Assembly: GCA_964493125.1 (NCBI GenBank)
Contig: CAZBMS010000006.1
Span: 1-44,842, forward strand
Length of the DNA: 44,842 nt
Direction: 5' to 3'
Origin: QGNO01 sp964493125
GTDB lineage: Bacteria; Chloroflexota; Dehalococcoidia; Lucifugimonadales; QGNO01
Shown: positions 7,279 through 16,477 of the stretch, piece after piece
Numbering within the stretch: position 1 is the stretch's first letter
How the letters are laid out: every line of letters begins with the position of its first letter
Translations under genes and position numbers: made by a program
The notes under the pieces: model-generated
What the model saw: the letters and a program-made list of their open reading frames with translations, nothing else
What the model was told of the DNA's origin: nothing
The model's database searches: none

Positions 7279-8880
7279 TTGGCGACCCATAGTTTGACTC
7301 CCGATAAGGTAATACTTAATTCGAACATAATTACTATGGATCCTAACAAACCATTGGCACAGGCGGTCGCGGTAAATGATGGTAAGTTTGTGGCTGTAGG
7401 CAGTAACGAAGATATTAAGAGTCTGGTAGGGCCTAAAACGCTAGTCACTGATTTGATGGGGAAGACGACTCTGCCTGGCTTTATTGATTCGCATACCCAC
7501 GTCCTAAGTAGTGGGACACGTCATGTTACGGAAGTTGACTGTGATTTAAGGTCTCTGTCCTATATAAAGGAAGCTTTAAGCAGTAAAGCCAGTAAGACTC
7601 CGGAAGGCGAGTGGGTGGTAGGATTCAAGTTTGATGACACTAAGACTTCAGAGGCTAGATTTCTCAATCGGCAAGATTTGGACCAAGTGAGTCAGTCTCA
7701 CCCTATTATGGTCGCCCATCAGGCGGGTCACGTCTATTTCTTTAATTCGAAAGGGCTTGAAAGGGCAATGTTTTTTGATGACAGTCCTAATGAGCAGGGA
7801 GGATTTTTAGGGAGAGATAAACTTACAGGGGACCTTAATGGGATGGTTTATGGAAGGGCAATTGACCGTGTTTTAAGGGAAGTATTACCTAAACCTAGTA
7901 CTGAAGATCGTAGAGCTGGGTTAGAACTCATTTGCAAGATGTTTGCTAGTACAGGGATTACCAGTGTCCATGATGCTATGGTTTCGAGTGAAGACTTGGG
8001 GATATACCAAGAGTTCCTTGAGAAAGGGGACTTGCCTATACGTGCTTATCTCTTGATGCACAGGGATCATTTTAACTCCTTGAGGGATGGAGGAGTGCGG
8101 ACTGGCTTTGGCGGAGACCGATTACGCATTGGAGGGATAAAAATGGTTGCAGACGGAGCCATTTCTACACGCACTGCTTATCTTTCTGAGCCCTATGTCG
8201 GGAGCGAAGGAGAGCGTGGATTACTGATAATGGATCCCGAAGAAACTGATGAAAGAGTACTTGAGATGCACAAATCAGGATTTCAGGTTTGCATTCACGC
8301 AAATGGGGATTCCGCTATAGATATGGTGCTTTCTGCTTATGAGAAAGCACAAAAGGCTTTTCCGAGGATTGATCCTAGGCACAGGATAGAGCACTGTAGT
8401 TTGGTAACTGAGGAAATCCTTCAAAGGATGAAGAAGATCGGGTGCTTGGCAGTGCCGTTTGGATCATATGTCTACTATCACGGTGAGAAAATGGGATTTT
8501 ATGGAGAGCAGAGGCTTGAGCGGATGTTTGCCCACAGATCGTTCATAGACGCGGGTATAAATGCCTCCGGTGCTGCCGATTATCCTTGTAGCCCTCTAGC
8601 TCCACTGGTTGGGATACAGAGTTGTGTTACAAGAGAGGACATTTCAAGGACAAAATGGGGTCCTTCACAAGTGATATCAGTAATGGAAGCTCTGAAAGTT
8701 TATACACTTAACGGTGCGTACGCATCTTTCGAGGAAAATATAAAAGGCTCGATAGAAGTAGGCAAATTAGCAGACATGGTTATCTTGAGTGCTGATCCTA
8801 ATAATGTGGATCCTCATGAAATAAAGGACATACCTGTTGAAATGACTATAGTCGGTGGCGAAACAATTCATGAGGTGTAG
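7279..8880 (+). CDS. Amidohydrolase family 3 protein (YtcJ-like)
   Basis: Metal-dependent hydrolase of 533 residues related to YtcJ and N-substituted formamide deformylase NfdA, which hydrolyse amides or other C-N bonds. Metal-site motifs seen: GFIDSHTHV (HxH, strand 1), IHANGD (His, strand 5), HRIEHC (His, strand 6) and GAADYPCSP (Asp, strand 8). The family usually carries a metal-binding Lys or modified residue between strands 3 and 5; GIKMVADGAIS here holds the KMVADGA motif. The start is TTG at 7279, supported by a perfect AGGAGG five bases upstream. It follows the zinc-ribbon membrane gene by 23 bp, so co-transcription is possible. Substrate unknown. Confidence 0.93.
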   Translation: MATHSLTPDKVILNSNIITMDPNKPLAQAVAVNDGKFVAVGSNEDIKSLVGPKTLVTDLMGKTTLPGFIDSHTHVLSSGTRHVTEVDCDLRSLSYIKEALSSKASKTPEGEWVVGFKFDDTKTSEARFLNRQDLDQVSQSHPIMVAHQAGHVYFFNSKGLERAMFFDDSPNEQGGFLGRDKLTGDLNGMVYGRAIDRVLREVLPKPSTEDRRAGLELICKMFASTGITSVHDAMVSSEDLGIYQEFLEKGDLPIRAYLLMHRDHFNSLRDGGVRTGFGGDRLRIGGIKMVADGAISTRTAYLSEPYVGSEGERGLLIMDPEETDERVLEMHKSGFQVCIHANGDSAIDMVLSAYEKAQKAFPRIDPRHRIEHCSLVTEEILQRMKKIGCLAVPFGSYVYYHGEKMGFYGEQRLERMFAHRSFIDAGINASGAADYPCSPLAPLVGIQSCVTREDISRTKWGPSQVISVMEALKVYTLNGAYASFEENIKGSIEVGKLADMVILSADPNNVDPHEIKDIPVEMTIVGGETIHEV

Positions 8881-8934
8881 AGATCATATACTCGTCGAAC
8901 ATTGTCTGCGATTTGTAGATCTAACCGTTCAAGG

Positions 8935-9123
8935 CTAGACGCCGTGACATTTCTTGTATTTCAGTTTACTTCCACAGGGGCAACTTTCATTTCGGCCTAC
9001 TTTACGCCCCTGAGTGATAGAGTTAAATCGATTTTGGGCAGATCTGCGTTCCCCACATTCAGCACATGTGCAGGCTGAACTGTGGTCATCGTACCAATTG
9101 GTTCTTTCTCTACCTATAGCCAA
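8935..9123 (-). CDS. SEC-C motif zinc-binding miniprotein (62 aa)
   Basis: The C-terminal third carries the SEC-C signature NESCPCGSKLKYKKCHG (CxCx8CH), the zinc knuckle found at the C-terminus of SecA, where it binds SecB. Stand-alone copies are common, of unknown function. A second Cys pair (CTCAEC, about residues 18-23) lies N-terminal to it. The start is TTG at 9121-9123, preceded by AAGGAAAC. It is monocistronic and converges with the YtcJ-like gene. It is not a SecA fragment, since the segment before the motif has its own Cys pair and no SecA features. Confidence 0.8.
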   Translation of the reverse strand: MAIGRERTNWYDDHSSACTCAECGERRSAQNRFNSITQGRKVGRNESCPCGSKLKYKKCHGV

Positions 9124-9248
9124 GTTTCCTTGCTCCCGCTTATTGCGAATTGTTTAGTTTAGCATTCTACAATTGTTGACATCATGCGGTATAGAAGTAC
9201 AATTCAACTAGGCCCAAATGACGTGGTGTTTGATGCGCAAGGCTTTTT

Positions 9249-11270
9249 ATGACTAGTCGTTACTTGTTTCGAACCTTTCCAATAGTAACTTATTTCCTGT
9301 TAGCGATTCTTGTTTGTTTGCTTTTTCCCCTGATTCCCAATGGTCAACGCGTTTTTGCCGCGTTTGGTGATTTCGTTGAGGTACATAAGGATGGACTTTC
9401 TGGGATAGACGGATTGGGAGGTGCAATAGATATTGCTATTAGCCCTGATGGGAAGTATCTATATTTGGTTGGAGATACTGACAATGCCCTGACGATATTT
9501 AGTCGTAATCCAGACACTGGACAATTGACGCATCTTGAAACTTTGAGGGATGGTATGGGCCTCATCGATGGGCTGCGTGGGGCTCATGGTTTGGCCATAA
9601 GCCCTGATGGGGAAAATGTTTATGCAGTTGGCCTACATGATGACGGGATAGCAGTTTTCAATCGCGACGTCTCTACGGGATTGCTCACATATATGGAGAT
9701 TCATAAAGAGGATGGATTAGATGGATCAGTAAATGTGATTGTAAGCCCAGATGGGAATAATGTGTATGCGACTGGTCTCTATGATGATGCGGTTGCTGTT
9801 TTTACTAGGAACGTGACAACTGGAGCTCTTACGTATGTTTCTATGCATAAGGATGGTGTAAGTGGGGTGGACGGACTTGATGGGGCGAGAGATATTGATA
9901 TTACTCCAGATGGAAAACATGTCTATATAGGAAGTCAGGTTGAGGACGGGTTAGCAGTTTTTAGTCGAGATTTATCCACAGGAGCTCTGACATTTCTTGA
10001 AGCTTTGAAAACCGGAAATGGTGTCTTTGGGGTTAAGGGAATTATAGGAATAGATTCCAGTCCTGATGGAAAGCATGTTTATGTTACAAGTTTCACGGAA
10101 TCTTCCTTAGCTATTTTCTCTCGCGATCTAAGTACTGGACTACTTACATATGTAGATGTGTATGAAGATGGAGAGGGTGATATAGATGGACTTTCTGGAG
10201 CTTGGGACGTTGCGATAAGCCCTGACGGCTTTTATGCGTTTGCCACCGGCCGTGCTGAGAATGCACTTTCGGTATTTAGCAGAGATCCAATAACCGGCGC
10301 CCTGACATACCTTGTTCATCACTTAGACGACCAAAGCGGAGTTGATGGTTTAAACGGAGCTATGGCTATTGCTGCTACCGCAGATTCAAAGCACATCTAC
10401 GCGACGGGTTACAATGAAGGCGGCTTAGCCGTGTTCATTGCATATGGTGCTTCAGACTTGAGTTGGAATTGGACTTGGGTAGAAGAGACAAAAACTCTGG
10501 ATGCTGTTATGGTCCTTGGAAGTACTTGGACTTCTAGTGCTGATAAGGTCCAATTTTTTGTGGATGGCGTAGTATCGGAGACCTTCTCTGCTCCTACTGC
10601 CGGATTTATACAGAAATTCAACTTGGGAATTGTCGGGAATGAACAGATTACCTCGGCCCCTACTGATGTTTCTTTCAGGATATTGGACAGTTCTTTGGCG
10701 GCTCTAGGTGCAACTGGATCTCCCCAAAATGTGGATGACATTGTTCCTGGTGATCTTGGACTAAAGATTCAAACGCAGGGCAACAGTGCTTTGATACAGG
10801 TTAAATTACCTTTGAGTGGCCTATCCTCTGAAATCGCATGGATGGATATTTACCCGAATTACGTATCAGGGGACAGGCCTAAAGTTACCGCTAAACTGCC
10901 TTCAATAGGCGCATTGCCCACGGATTCGGTTATTGACATGTGGGTGACAGGATTGACGGAACCTGCAAATACCTTCAGAGTGCATTTTTATGATGCTAGC
11001 GATGATTTGATTACTTTTGCCGAGGGGCTTAATGTAAATGCTAATGTGATCGAATCAAGCAGCAGTAGAATGTCTTTTCCTGGCCTCACACCAGAAAGGA
11101 AGATTATTCTGCTTCCTACTCCAACTCTTGTTGTGCCGACACCTACTCCGGTTTTGCCCGGGACTGGCGACGTCGCTCCCAGCCAAGGTTTCGTAACAGG
11201 GCTTATCTTACTGGGCAGTTTTTTGCTGGTACTGGGTGGTTTAGGTATTTATCTGAACAGGCGTTCCTAA
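9249..11270 (+). CDS. Secreted beta-propeller (YVTN/lactonase-like) with LPGTG-type C-terminal anchor
   Basis: Signal peptide/first helix at residues 1-36 ending near VFAAF. Seven repeats of about 52 residues follow (about residues 40-400), each with ISPDGKxxYxxG, a Ala/Val-x-F-x-R-(D/N) strand and TGxLTY, matching a seven-bladed propeller of the lactonase/YVTN type. A separate beta-rich region follows (about 400-610), then a Pro/Thr linker (PTPTLVVPTPTPV), LPGTG, one membrane helix and the basic tail NRRS. The end has the order of a Gram-positive sorting signal: LPxTG, hydrophobic segment, positive tail. It is probably exported and fixed at the surface. Whether the propeller has lactonase activity cannot be told; it may bind ligands or other proteins. 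Confidence 0.88.
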   Translation: MTSRYLFRTFPIVTYFLLAILVCLLFPLIPNGQRVFAAFGDFVEVHKDGLSGIDGLGGAIDIAISPDGKYLYLVGDTDNALTIFSRNPDTGQLTHLETLRDGMGLIDGLRGAHGLAISPDGENVYAVGLHDDGIAVFNRDVSTGLLTYMEIHKEDGLDGSVNVIVSPDGNNVYATGLYDDAVAVFTRNVTTGALTYVSMHKDGVSGVDGLDGARDIDITPDGKHVYIGSQVEDGLAVFSRDLSTGALTFLEALKTGNGVFGVKGIIGIDSSPDGKHVYVTSFTESSLAIFSRDLSTGLLTYVDVYEDGEGDIDGLSGAWDVAISPDGFYAFATGRAENALSVFSRDPITGALTYLVHHLDDQSGVDGLNGAMAIAATADSKHIYATGYNEGGLAVFIAYGASDLSWNWTWVEETKTLDAVMVLGSTWTSSADKVQFFVDGVVSETFSAPTAGFIQKFNLGIVGNEQITSAPTDVSFRILDSSLAALGATGSPQNVDDIVPGDLGLKIQTQGNSALIQVKLPLSGLSSEIAWMDIYPNYVSGDRPKVTAKLPSIGALPTDSVIDMWVTGLTEPANTFRVHFYDASDDLITFAEGLNVNANVIESSSSRMSFPGLTPERKIILLPTPTLVVPTPTPVLPGTGDVAPSQGFVTGLILLGSFLLVLGGLGIYLNRRS

Positions 11271-11369
11271 AATTGTAGGCCTCTTTACTAAACACAGCGC
11301 CTTTTATTGACCTCAGCGTTAGCACAGGATATAACAGCATTATCTTTGATGAGTTAACTGGGAGTGTAA

Positions 11370-12680
11370 ATGATGGAAGCATTCGCTATAGGTATTGGAG
11401 ATGATTATCCAAAAGGACTTAAGAGGATTCGGCTTCTTGAGAACACTGACAAGCTCATTATCGAGGGCGTTCGGCTTATTGATGGTACCGGAGCCCAACC
11501 CAAGGAAAAGATTTCTGTTGTAATAGAGAAAGGAAAGGTTCAGTCTGTTCAACAAGCTGAGCTCACTTCAGATCAAAGACTGGGTGCTGAGATAATTTCG
11601 GGTATAGATAAAACTGTCATCCCTGGACTAATGGATTGCCACGTGCACCTTTCTGGGCAAGCAACTGCTAGTGCCTATGAAAGGTATCTTGATCCCCCTC
11701 CACAGGTCCAATTGTTGAGAGCGGCAAATGATGCATATGATGCACTTGCATCGGGATTCACAACTGTTCGAGATGCGGGAACTTTCGGTGGCGTACCGAT
11801 TGCCTTGAGAATGGCCATATCTGATAAAGTTATTATGGGGCCACGAATATATGCCGCAGGGGATGCTCTCTCCCAGTCGAACGGACATGGAGACTGGCAC
11901 GTTTTCCCTTATAGTTGGGTGAAAGATATGCAGCCTAGAGCTTGGTTGGTGGATGGGGTAGACGAATGCAGAAAGGCTGTCAGATTAAATTTCAGGCAAG
12001 GAGCCGATCTAATTAAGGTGTTTCTTGCAGCTGGTGGTGTTACCAATACTCCTGAGGACCTTGAGGCACACCCAGAATTTTCACTAGACGAGCTAAGGGC
12101 AATCGTTGATGAGGCTCATAGACGCGAGAAACGGGTGGCTGCTCATGTTACAGGGGCCCCGTCAGTCCTGCACGGTCTCGAGGCTGGTGTAGACACGATG
12201 GAACATGGCAGGATTGGACCAGATGAAGAGCTATTGGAAAAGATGTCGAAGGCAGGAGTTTTTCTTTGTCCAACCTTAAGCATATTTTACTGGATTTCTA
12301 CCGAGGGTGAAAAATGGGGTGTCTTTCCTGGCGGAATAGAAGCAGCCAAACACGCGGTTGAGGACCAATTCAAAATGGTAGAGAAGGCTAAGGAGTTGGG
12401 AGTTAAGTTGGCTAGCAGCAGTGACTCAGGAAGCAAGTTTGGCAGAGGTAATCTAGCTAAAGAGTTGGAGCTAATGGTTGAAGGCGGATTAACCCCTGTG
12501 GAAGCCATTGTTGCGGCTACAAGGACTGCCGCGGAATGTATTGGGATCGAAAAAACCGTTGGTACGATTGAAGAAGGTAAGAAAGCAGACTTCTTACTTG
12601 TGGAAGGAGATCCGTCGAAAGATATACGGATATTACAGAACAGGGAAGCCTTATTAATGGTAGTTAAGGCTCCTGATTAG
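11370..12680 (+). CDS. Metal-dependent amidohydrolase (imidazolonepropionase/prolidase-like, COG1228 type)
   Basis: A 436-residue amidohydrolase-superfamily enzyme. Metal-site motifs in order: GLMDCHVHLSG (HxH), LIKVFLAAGGV (strand-4 Lys), VAAHVTGA (His), DTMEHGR (His) and SSSDSGSKFGRG (Asp). The C-terminus has the usual GTIEEGKKADFLLVEGDP. Related enzymes are Xaa-Pro or Xaa-Arg dipeptidases and cyclic-amide hydrolases. The first of two adjacent ATG codons follows GGGAG. It is the first gene of a tight rightward group with an HpcH/HpaI aldolase (22 bp gap) and a VOC protein (24 bp gap). The group looks like a small catabolic operon: C-N hydrolysis, then C-C cleavage. Confidence 0.92.
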   Translation: MMEAFAIGIGDDYPKGLKRIRLLENTDKLIIEGVRLIDGTGAQPKEKISVVIEKGKVQSVQQAELTSDQRLGAEIISGIDKTVIPGLMDCHVHLSGQATASAYERYLDPPPQVQLLRAANDAYDALASGFTTVRDAGTFGGVPIALRMAISDKVIMGPRIYAAGDALSQSNGHGDWHVFPYSWVKDMQPRAWLVDGVDECRKAVRLNFRQGADLIKVFLAAGGVTNTPEDLEAHPEFSLDELRAIVDEAHRREKRVAAHVTGAPSVLHGLEAGVDTMEHGRIGPDEELLEKMSKAGVFLCPTLSIFYWISTEGEKWGVFPGGIEAAKHAVEDQFKMVEKAKELGVKLASSSDSGSKFGRGNLAKELELMVEGGLTPVEAIVAATRTAAECIGIEKTVGTIEEGKKADFLLVEGDPSKDIRILQNREALLMVVKAPD

Positions 12681-12702
12681 AGTAAATACAAAGGAGAGGT
12701 CA

Positions 12703-13482
12703 ATGGTACCTAAGAATAAAACTAAGGCGAAGCTTGATGCAGGTGGTGTTGCGTTTGGGGTAACAGTTGGAGTTGATGAAATAGCTAATATTGAGTTGGC
12801 GGGGCTTCTCGGGTTTGATTACGCGATTATTGATTGTGAGCACGACCTATTTAATGAGAGAGAACTGGAGAACTCGATTCGTGCGGCTGAGATTAACGAT
12901 TTGACCCCTATTGCCAGGATGCAAAACAATTCTGAATTGATTTTGCATGCTTTGGATGGAGGTGCCCAAGGAGTTTTGATAGCGCGGGTGAATACAAAGG
13001 AAGATGCGACGGCAGTCGTTGATGCTGCGAAATTTCGACCGGAAGGAGCGCGCACAATTTTCTTTAGAAGTAGAGGAGGAGGGTTTGGTTTGAACTTAGG
13101 TTCTCCAAAACAATGGACTCTTGATATTAACAGGGAGACTATGATTGGGTTCATAATTGAGGAGATTACCGCGGTAAATAACCTAGATGAAATATTGGCT
13201 ACAAAGTCCCTCGATTTCATTGACCTAGGACCTTTAGACCTTGCTCATTCAATGGACTGGCCACCACAAGAAGAGGTTGACGGTTTTGTTAATAAAATAG
13301 TGGATGGTTCAATAAGCGCGGGTAAAATCGCTAACTCTGGTGGCAGTGCTGAAAATCTTTCTGTTCTCTTGGATAGGGGATTTCGCATGGTTACCGTTAA
13401 CCCTAGAAGCTTTTATGAAAGTGGCGCAGTTCATTTTCTGGCTCATGCAGAAGAATTGATGAAGGCGAAAGGACTCTGCTAG
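12703..13482 (+). CDS. HpcH/HpaI family aldolase
   Basis: Class II, metal-dependent aldolase of the HpcH/HpaI/citrate-lyase-beta family (259 residues), which splits 4-hydroxy-2-oxoacids into pyruvate or a related oxoacid plus an aldehyde. Key elements seen: IDCEHD with the catalytic His47, a conserved Arg in PIARM (Arg72), the metal-ligand Glu in FIIEE, and FIDLGPLDLAHSM with the metal Asp. Length is normal. ATG is preceded by AAGGAGAGG. It lies between an amidohydrolase and a VOC protein in the same operon. The enzyme could act on the acid released by its neighbour; exact substrate unknown. Confidence 0.9.
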   Translation: MVPKNKTKAKLDAGGVAFGVTVGVDEIANIELAGLLGFDYAIIDCEHDLFNERELENSIRAAEINDLTPIARMQNNSELILHALDGGAQGVLIARVNTKEDATAVVDAAKFRPEGARTIFFRSRGGGFGLNLGSPKQWTLDINRETMIGFIIEEITAVNNLDEILATKSLDFIDLGPLDLAHSMDWPPQEEVDGFVNKIVDGSISAGKIANSGGSAENLSVLLDRGFRMVTVNPRSFYESGAVHFLAHAEELMKAKGLC

Positions 13483-13506
13483 CAACGAGAACAGAAAGAG
13501 TAGTTT

Positions 13507-13866
13507 GTGATTAATAATGTGGCTGGCGTAATCATTTGGTCGGAAGATGTGGAGAACCTTGGGGCGTTCTATAAGAATGTTTTGGATCTTAATCCGATTA
13601 CCGAAAGGGAAGGCTTTATAGCATTTTCATTTGGTGAGTTTAGATTAAGTATTATTCATCATAGTGGCGTTAATGGTGTTTCCAAAGATCCTTTACGCAT
13701 GATGATCAACCTCGATGTTTCAGATATCGAAATGGTTTATCGATCTTTGAGTGATAAAGGTGTTACGTTTTTGAGGACGCCAGAGAAAGAACATTGGGGT
13801 GGATACGTGGCAACTTTTGAGGATCCTGATGGAAACGTTCTCCAGTTGTTACAACGTATGACGTGA
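13507..13866 (+). CDS. VOC superfamily protein (glyoxalase/dioxygenase-like)
   Basis: A 119-residue single vicinal-oxygen-chelate module with the family's opening (VAGVIIWSEDVENLGAFYKNVLDL) and closing pattern (ATFEDPDGNVLQLLQ, with the usual Glu position taken by Gln). Such proteins act as dimers in glyoxalase, epimerase, dioxygenase or binding roles. The start is GTG at 13507, with a purine-rich AGAAAGAG upstream. Last gene of the operon begun by the amidohydrolase at 11370; a terminator follows. Function within the pathway unknown. Confidence 0.85.
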   Translation: MINNVAGVIIWSEDVENLGAFYKNVLDLNPITEREGFIAFSFGEFRLSIIHHSGVNGVSKDPLRMMINLDVSDIEMVYRSLSDKGVTFLRTPEKEHWGGYVATFEDPDGNVLQLLQRMT

Positions 13867-13915
13867 TAAGGAATATGATCCCAAGGCTCGCAAAGTCTGG
13901 TATACTGTCGGCGAC

Positions 13916-13940
13916 GTCGGGATAGTTCCGGCGTTTTTTT
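13916..13940 (+). terminator. Intrinsic terminator after the amidohydrolase-aldolase-VOC operon
   Basis: A 7-bp stem (13916-13922 with 13926-13932, including G-T pairs) and a 3-nt loop is followed by G and seven T. It lies about 50 bp after the VOC stop codon and before the next rightward gene. A TATACT with upstream TGG sits just before it, so a short promoter-proximal hairpin is an alternative. Confidence 0.65.
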
Positions 13941-13973
13941 GTTTGTTGGTAAATTAAATTCCGGAGATAATTT

Positions 13974-14876
13974 TTGGGTTGGGTTTTTGCCGCTTTAGGT
14001 AGTGCGACAGTATTTGCTTTCGTTAGCGTAATAGACAAACGGATATTATCTGCACATGTTTCTGGCTTCGTTGGATTTAGCGTGATAGTCGGGGCATTGC
14101 AGTTTGTTATGGTTGTAGTTGCGTTTTTTATTGGAGGTTGGAAAGATGCTTCCACGTACGCAATCTTCTTATCAGCTTTATCAGGCACTTTTTGGGGACT
14201 GGGCTTATTTGCATTCTTTTACGGTCTGAAAATTTTGGATGTTACGAGAGCTGTCCCGGTATTCCACACTTTCCCAGTATTTGTAGCAGCATTTAGCGTC
14301 TTATTCATGGGAGAACAGCTTAGCTGGTTACATTGGGCAGCTATTTTGGCAATTGTAGGTGGTGCAGGTTTAGTGACTATGGGCCAGGAAAAAACCCTTA
14401 TATCTGGGAATGCCATGCTTGGCTTTCTAATGGTTTTATTAGGTAGTGTTGGAACAGCCGGTGGCACCATAACCACTAGTTTGGCCTTGGAAGAGATGGC
14501 TTTTTGGAATGTATTTAGTGTGAGGGCACTGTTCTTAGGTCTTGTACTGTTTGTACCAGTGTTTCATAGGATCGGATTTTATCAAACCCTATTAATTCTT
14601 CGTACGCGTAAGTCGCTAGCCCTAATTGTGGTTACTGAAGGCCCAGTTGTGATGGTTGCTATATATTTGACGTTGTTGGCTTTGGACCTAGGAAGTGTCT
14701 CGCTGGTTTCAGCGTTAATGGGCACACGCCCGGTGATAGTTTTATTGATTACCAGTGTATTAAGCTTGCGGCCATTCAAGTTGCTCGATGAAATTCCTAC
14801 TAGGTCAACTCTCGGAGTCAAATTGACCTCTGCAGTTCTGGTTGTATCTGGAGCTGCTGCGTTGAGTGTGGTGTAA
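13974..14876 (+). CDS. EamA/DMT-superfamily transporter
   Basis: A 300-residue, roughly ten-helix membrane protein made of two EamA repeats (drug/metabolite transporter superfamily, usually exporters of amino acids or metabolites). Seen: FAFVSVIDKRI in helix 1, VFHTFPVFVAAFSVLFMGEQLSWLHW in the first half and the matching VSALMGTRPVIVLLI in the second half, showing the internal duplication. The TTG start follows GGAG seven bases upstream. The stop codon is separated by two bases from the MFS transporter ATG, so the two transporter genes are translationally coupled. A paralogue is encoded at 18090-18995. Substrate unknown. Confidence 0.88.
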   Translation: MGWVFAALGSATVFAFVSVIDKRILSAHVSGFVGFSVIVGALQFVMVVVAFFIGGWKDASTYAIFLSALSGTFWGLGLFAFFYGLKILDVTRAVPVFHTFPVFVAAFSVLFMGEQLSWLHWAAILAIVGGAGLVTMGQEKTLISGNAMLGFLMVLLGSVGTAGGTITTSLALEEMAFWNVFSVRALFLGLVLFVPVFHRIGFYQTLLILRTRKSLALIVVTEGPVVMVAIYLTLLALDLGSVSLVSALMGTRPVIVLLITSVLSLRPFKLLDEIPTRSTLGVKLTSAVLVVSGAAALSVV

Positions 14877-14878
14877 CT

Positions 14879-16141
14879 ATGTCTATGGTTAATTTGCCTC
14901 CTGCATCTGCTTCTCGTGTAGGACTTTTTGGTGCTATGAAGCACCGGGATTATAGATTACTTTGGTTTTCAGGCATCCTTTGTTACCACGCTATGTGGAT
15001 AGAGATTGCTGGATTGGGTTGGATTGTTTTGGAATTAACGAATTCACCTTGGCTTGTTGGTGTGGTCGGATTCTGCAGAATGGTGCCTATGCCCTTGTTG
15101 GGAATGTTTGTAGGGGTACTTACTGACCGTATGCCTGGGAAACGTCTGGTTGTAGGCGGCCAGTTGATCAATATTATCTCAAGCTTAATCCTATTAGCTT
15201 TACTTTGGTTTGACGCACTTCAATTTTGGCATATAGCCGTTCTGTCAGTGTCCCTTGGAGTTGGATGGACTTTAGATTTTCCGGCTCGTAGGGCTATCGT
15301 AATGGATATTGTGGGACAAAGCAGGTTAACTAACGCTCTTATAATGGATTCTAGTGCCTTTATCATTAGCATAATGGTTGGACCTATATACGCTGGGTTA
15401 CTTCTTGGCATTAGCGCGACAGCCACTATTGGAGTGGTGGTAATTTTCTACTTTGTAGGATTTGGAGTTTTACAGTTTGTGAGGGCGACAAATGGCAATA
15501 TAGGAGATATAAGAGAAAACCCCTTTCTAATGATAAAGGAGGGGTTTAGGCACGTTTTAACGAATCAGTTACTTTTGGGTGTGTTTCTTATTACAGTTGT
15601 GGCAAATCTTTTCTTATTCCCGTTCGTGTCCATGACCCCGGTATTTGCGAGGGATGTATTAGGAGTAGGGACTGTTTTGTTTGGTATCTTAGGTGCTGCT
15701 TCAGGTTTCGGTTCACTTGTTGGTTTAGTTGTCTTGGGTGCATTGCCTGATCCGAAAGGCCCTGCGAGGGTATTTGCCTACGGCGTTATCTTGGCAATGG
15801 CGATTATTTTGTTGTTCACATTCTCACGGGTATTTTTCCTGTCTGTTGCTCTGTTGTTCGTGGCAGGGTTAGGTACTGCCGGTTTCGCTTCCATGCAGTT
15901 TCCATTGGTGCTGAAGGGGGCTCCGGAGAGTGTTAGAGGTAGGGCTATGGGTGTATTAATGATAGGCATAGGTATGGGGCCAATCGGGGTGCTCATCACC
16001 GGGGCTACAGCGGAGCTATGGGGAGCGCCAGTGGCAGTGGCGATTAACTGCGTTTTGGGGCTACTAATGCTTTTTGGATTAGTGGGTAAATTTAAGATAT
16101 TTAGGCAATCCGAGACTCGGATTTCCAACGATATTAAGTAG
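14879..16141 (+). CDS. MFS transporter (EntS/MFS_3-like)
   Basis: A 420-residue major-facilitator protein with about twelve predicted helices. The loop 2-3 signature appears as GVLTDRMPGKRLVVGG, and the N-terminus (RDYRLLWFSGIL) and FPARRAIVMDIV are typical of the EntS-like exporter branch. The second half has RGRAMGVLMIGIGMGPIG. It begins two bases after the EamA stop, so they are a coupled pair. A second MFS paralogue with the same general layout is at 32483-33745. Likely an exporter or importer of small organic molecules. Confidence 0.9.
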   Translation: MSMVNLPPASASRVGLFGAMKHRDYRLLWFSGILCYHAMWIEIAGLGWIVLELTNSPWLVGVVGFCRMVPMPLLGMFVGVLTDRMPGKRLVVGGQLINIISSLILLALLWFDALQFWHIAVLSVSLGVGWTLDFPARRAIVMDIVGQSRLTNALIMDSSAFIISIMVGPIYAGLLLGISATATIGVVVIFYFVGFGVLQFVRATNGNIGDIRENPFLMIKEGFRHVLTNQLLLGVFLITVVANLFLFPFVSMTPVFARDVLGVGTVLFGILGAASGFGSLVGLVVLGALPDPKGPARVFAYGVILAMAIILLFTFSRVFFLSVALLFVAGLGTAGFASMQFPLVLKGAPESVRGRAMGVLMIGIGMGPIGVLITGATAELWGAPVAVAINCVLGLLMLFGLVGKFKIFRQSETRISNDIK

Positions 16142-16246
16142 TATTCATTATTTTAGAACAGTAGTAAATGTAATCTTGGTAGATTTGGTAGTAAATCAGT
16201 AATTTGCGACCAATAAAGTTGCGATGATAAAATGAGCCCTCTTCGT

Positions 16247-16320
16247 TGGGGATTAGTCTAGTGGTAGGACGTCAGACTCTGAATCTGAAAGCCGTGGTTC
16301 GAATCCACGATCCCCAGCCA
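16247..16320 (+). tRNA. tRNA-Gln (anticodon CTG)
   Basis: Full cloverleaf with encoded CCA. Acceptor TGGGGAT/ATCCCCA, anticodon stem TCAGA/TCTGA with loop CTCTGAA giving CTG, and T-arm GTGGTTCGAATCCAC. The U-A type first pair is typical of bacterial tRNA-Gln. Confidence 0.95.
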
Positions 16321-16381
16321 CTTCCTTGGCGGTAATCCTATCTTGGCAGGCGAGTAAGCTGTGTGTACAATTACTTTCCAA

Positions 16382-16458
16382 GGCGCGTTCGTCTAGTGGC
16401 CAAGGACACCGCCCTCTCAAGGCGGAGATCACGGGTTCGAATCCCGTACGCGCTACCA
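16382..16458 (+). tRNA. tRNA-Glu (anticodon CTC)
   Basis: Full cloverleaf with encoded CCA. Acceptor GGCGCGT/ACGCGCT, anticodon stem CCGCC/GGCGG with loop CTCTCAA giving CTC, and T-arm CGGGTTCGAATCCCG. It follows tRNA-Gln by 61 bp, probably in the same transcript. Confidence 0.94.
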
Positions 16459-16477
16459 ACTTTCTTATCGGATGTAG

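Noticed and set aside
9344..10741. Several minus-strand frames inside the beta-propeller gene
   Set aside because: They mirror the repeats of the propeller coding sequence and show no independent features.
16253..16459. A 68-codon minus-strand frame over the two tRNAs reading ARTGFEPVIS...
   Set aside because: This is the well-known false protein produced by translating tRNA T-arms and neighbours on the opposite strand; both tRNAs are complete.
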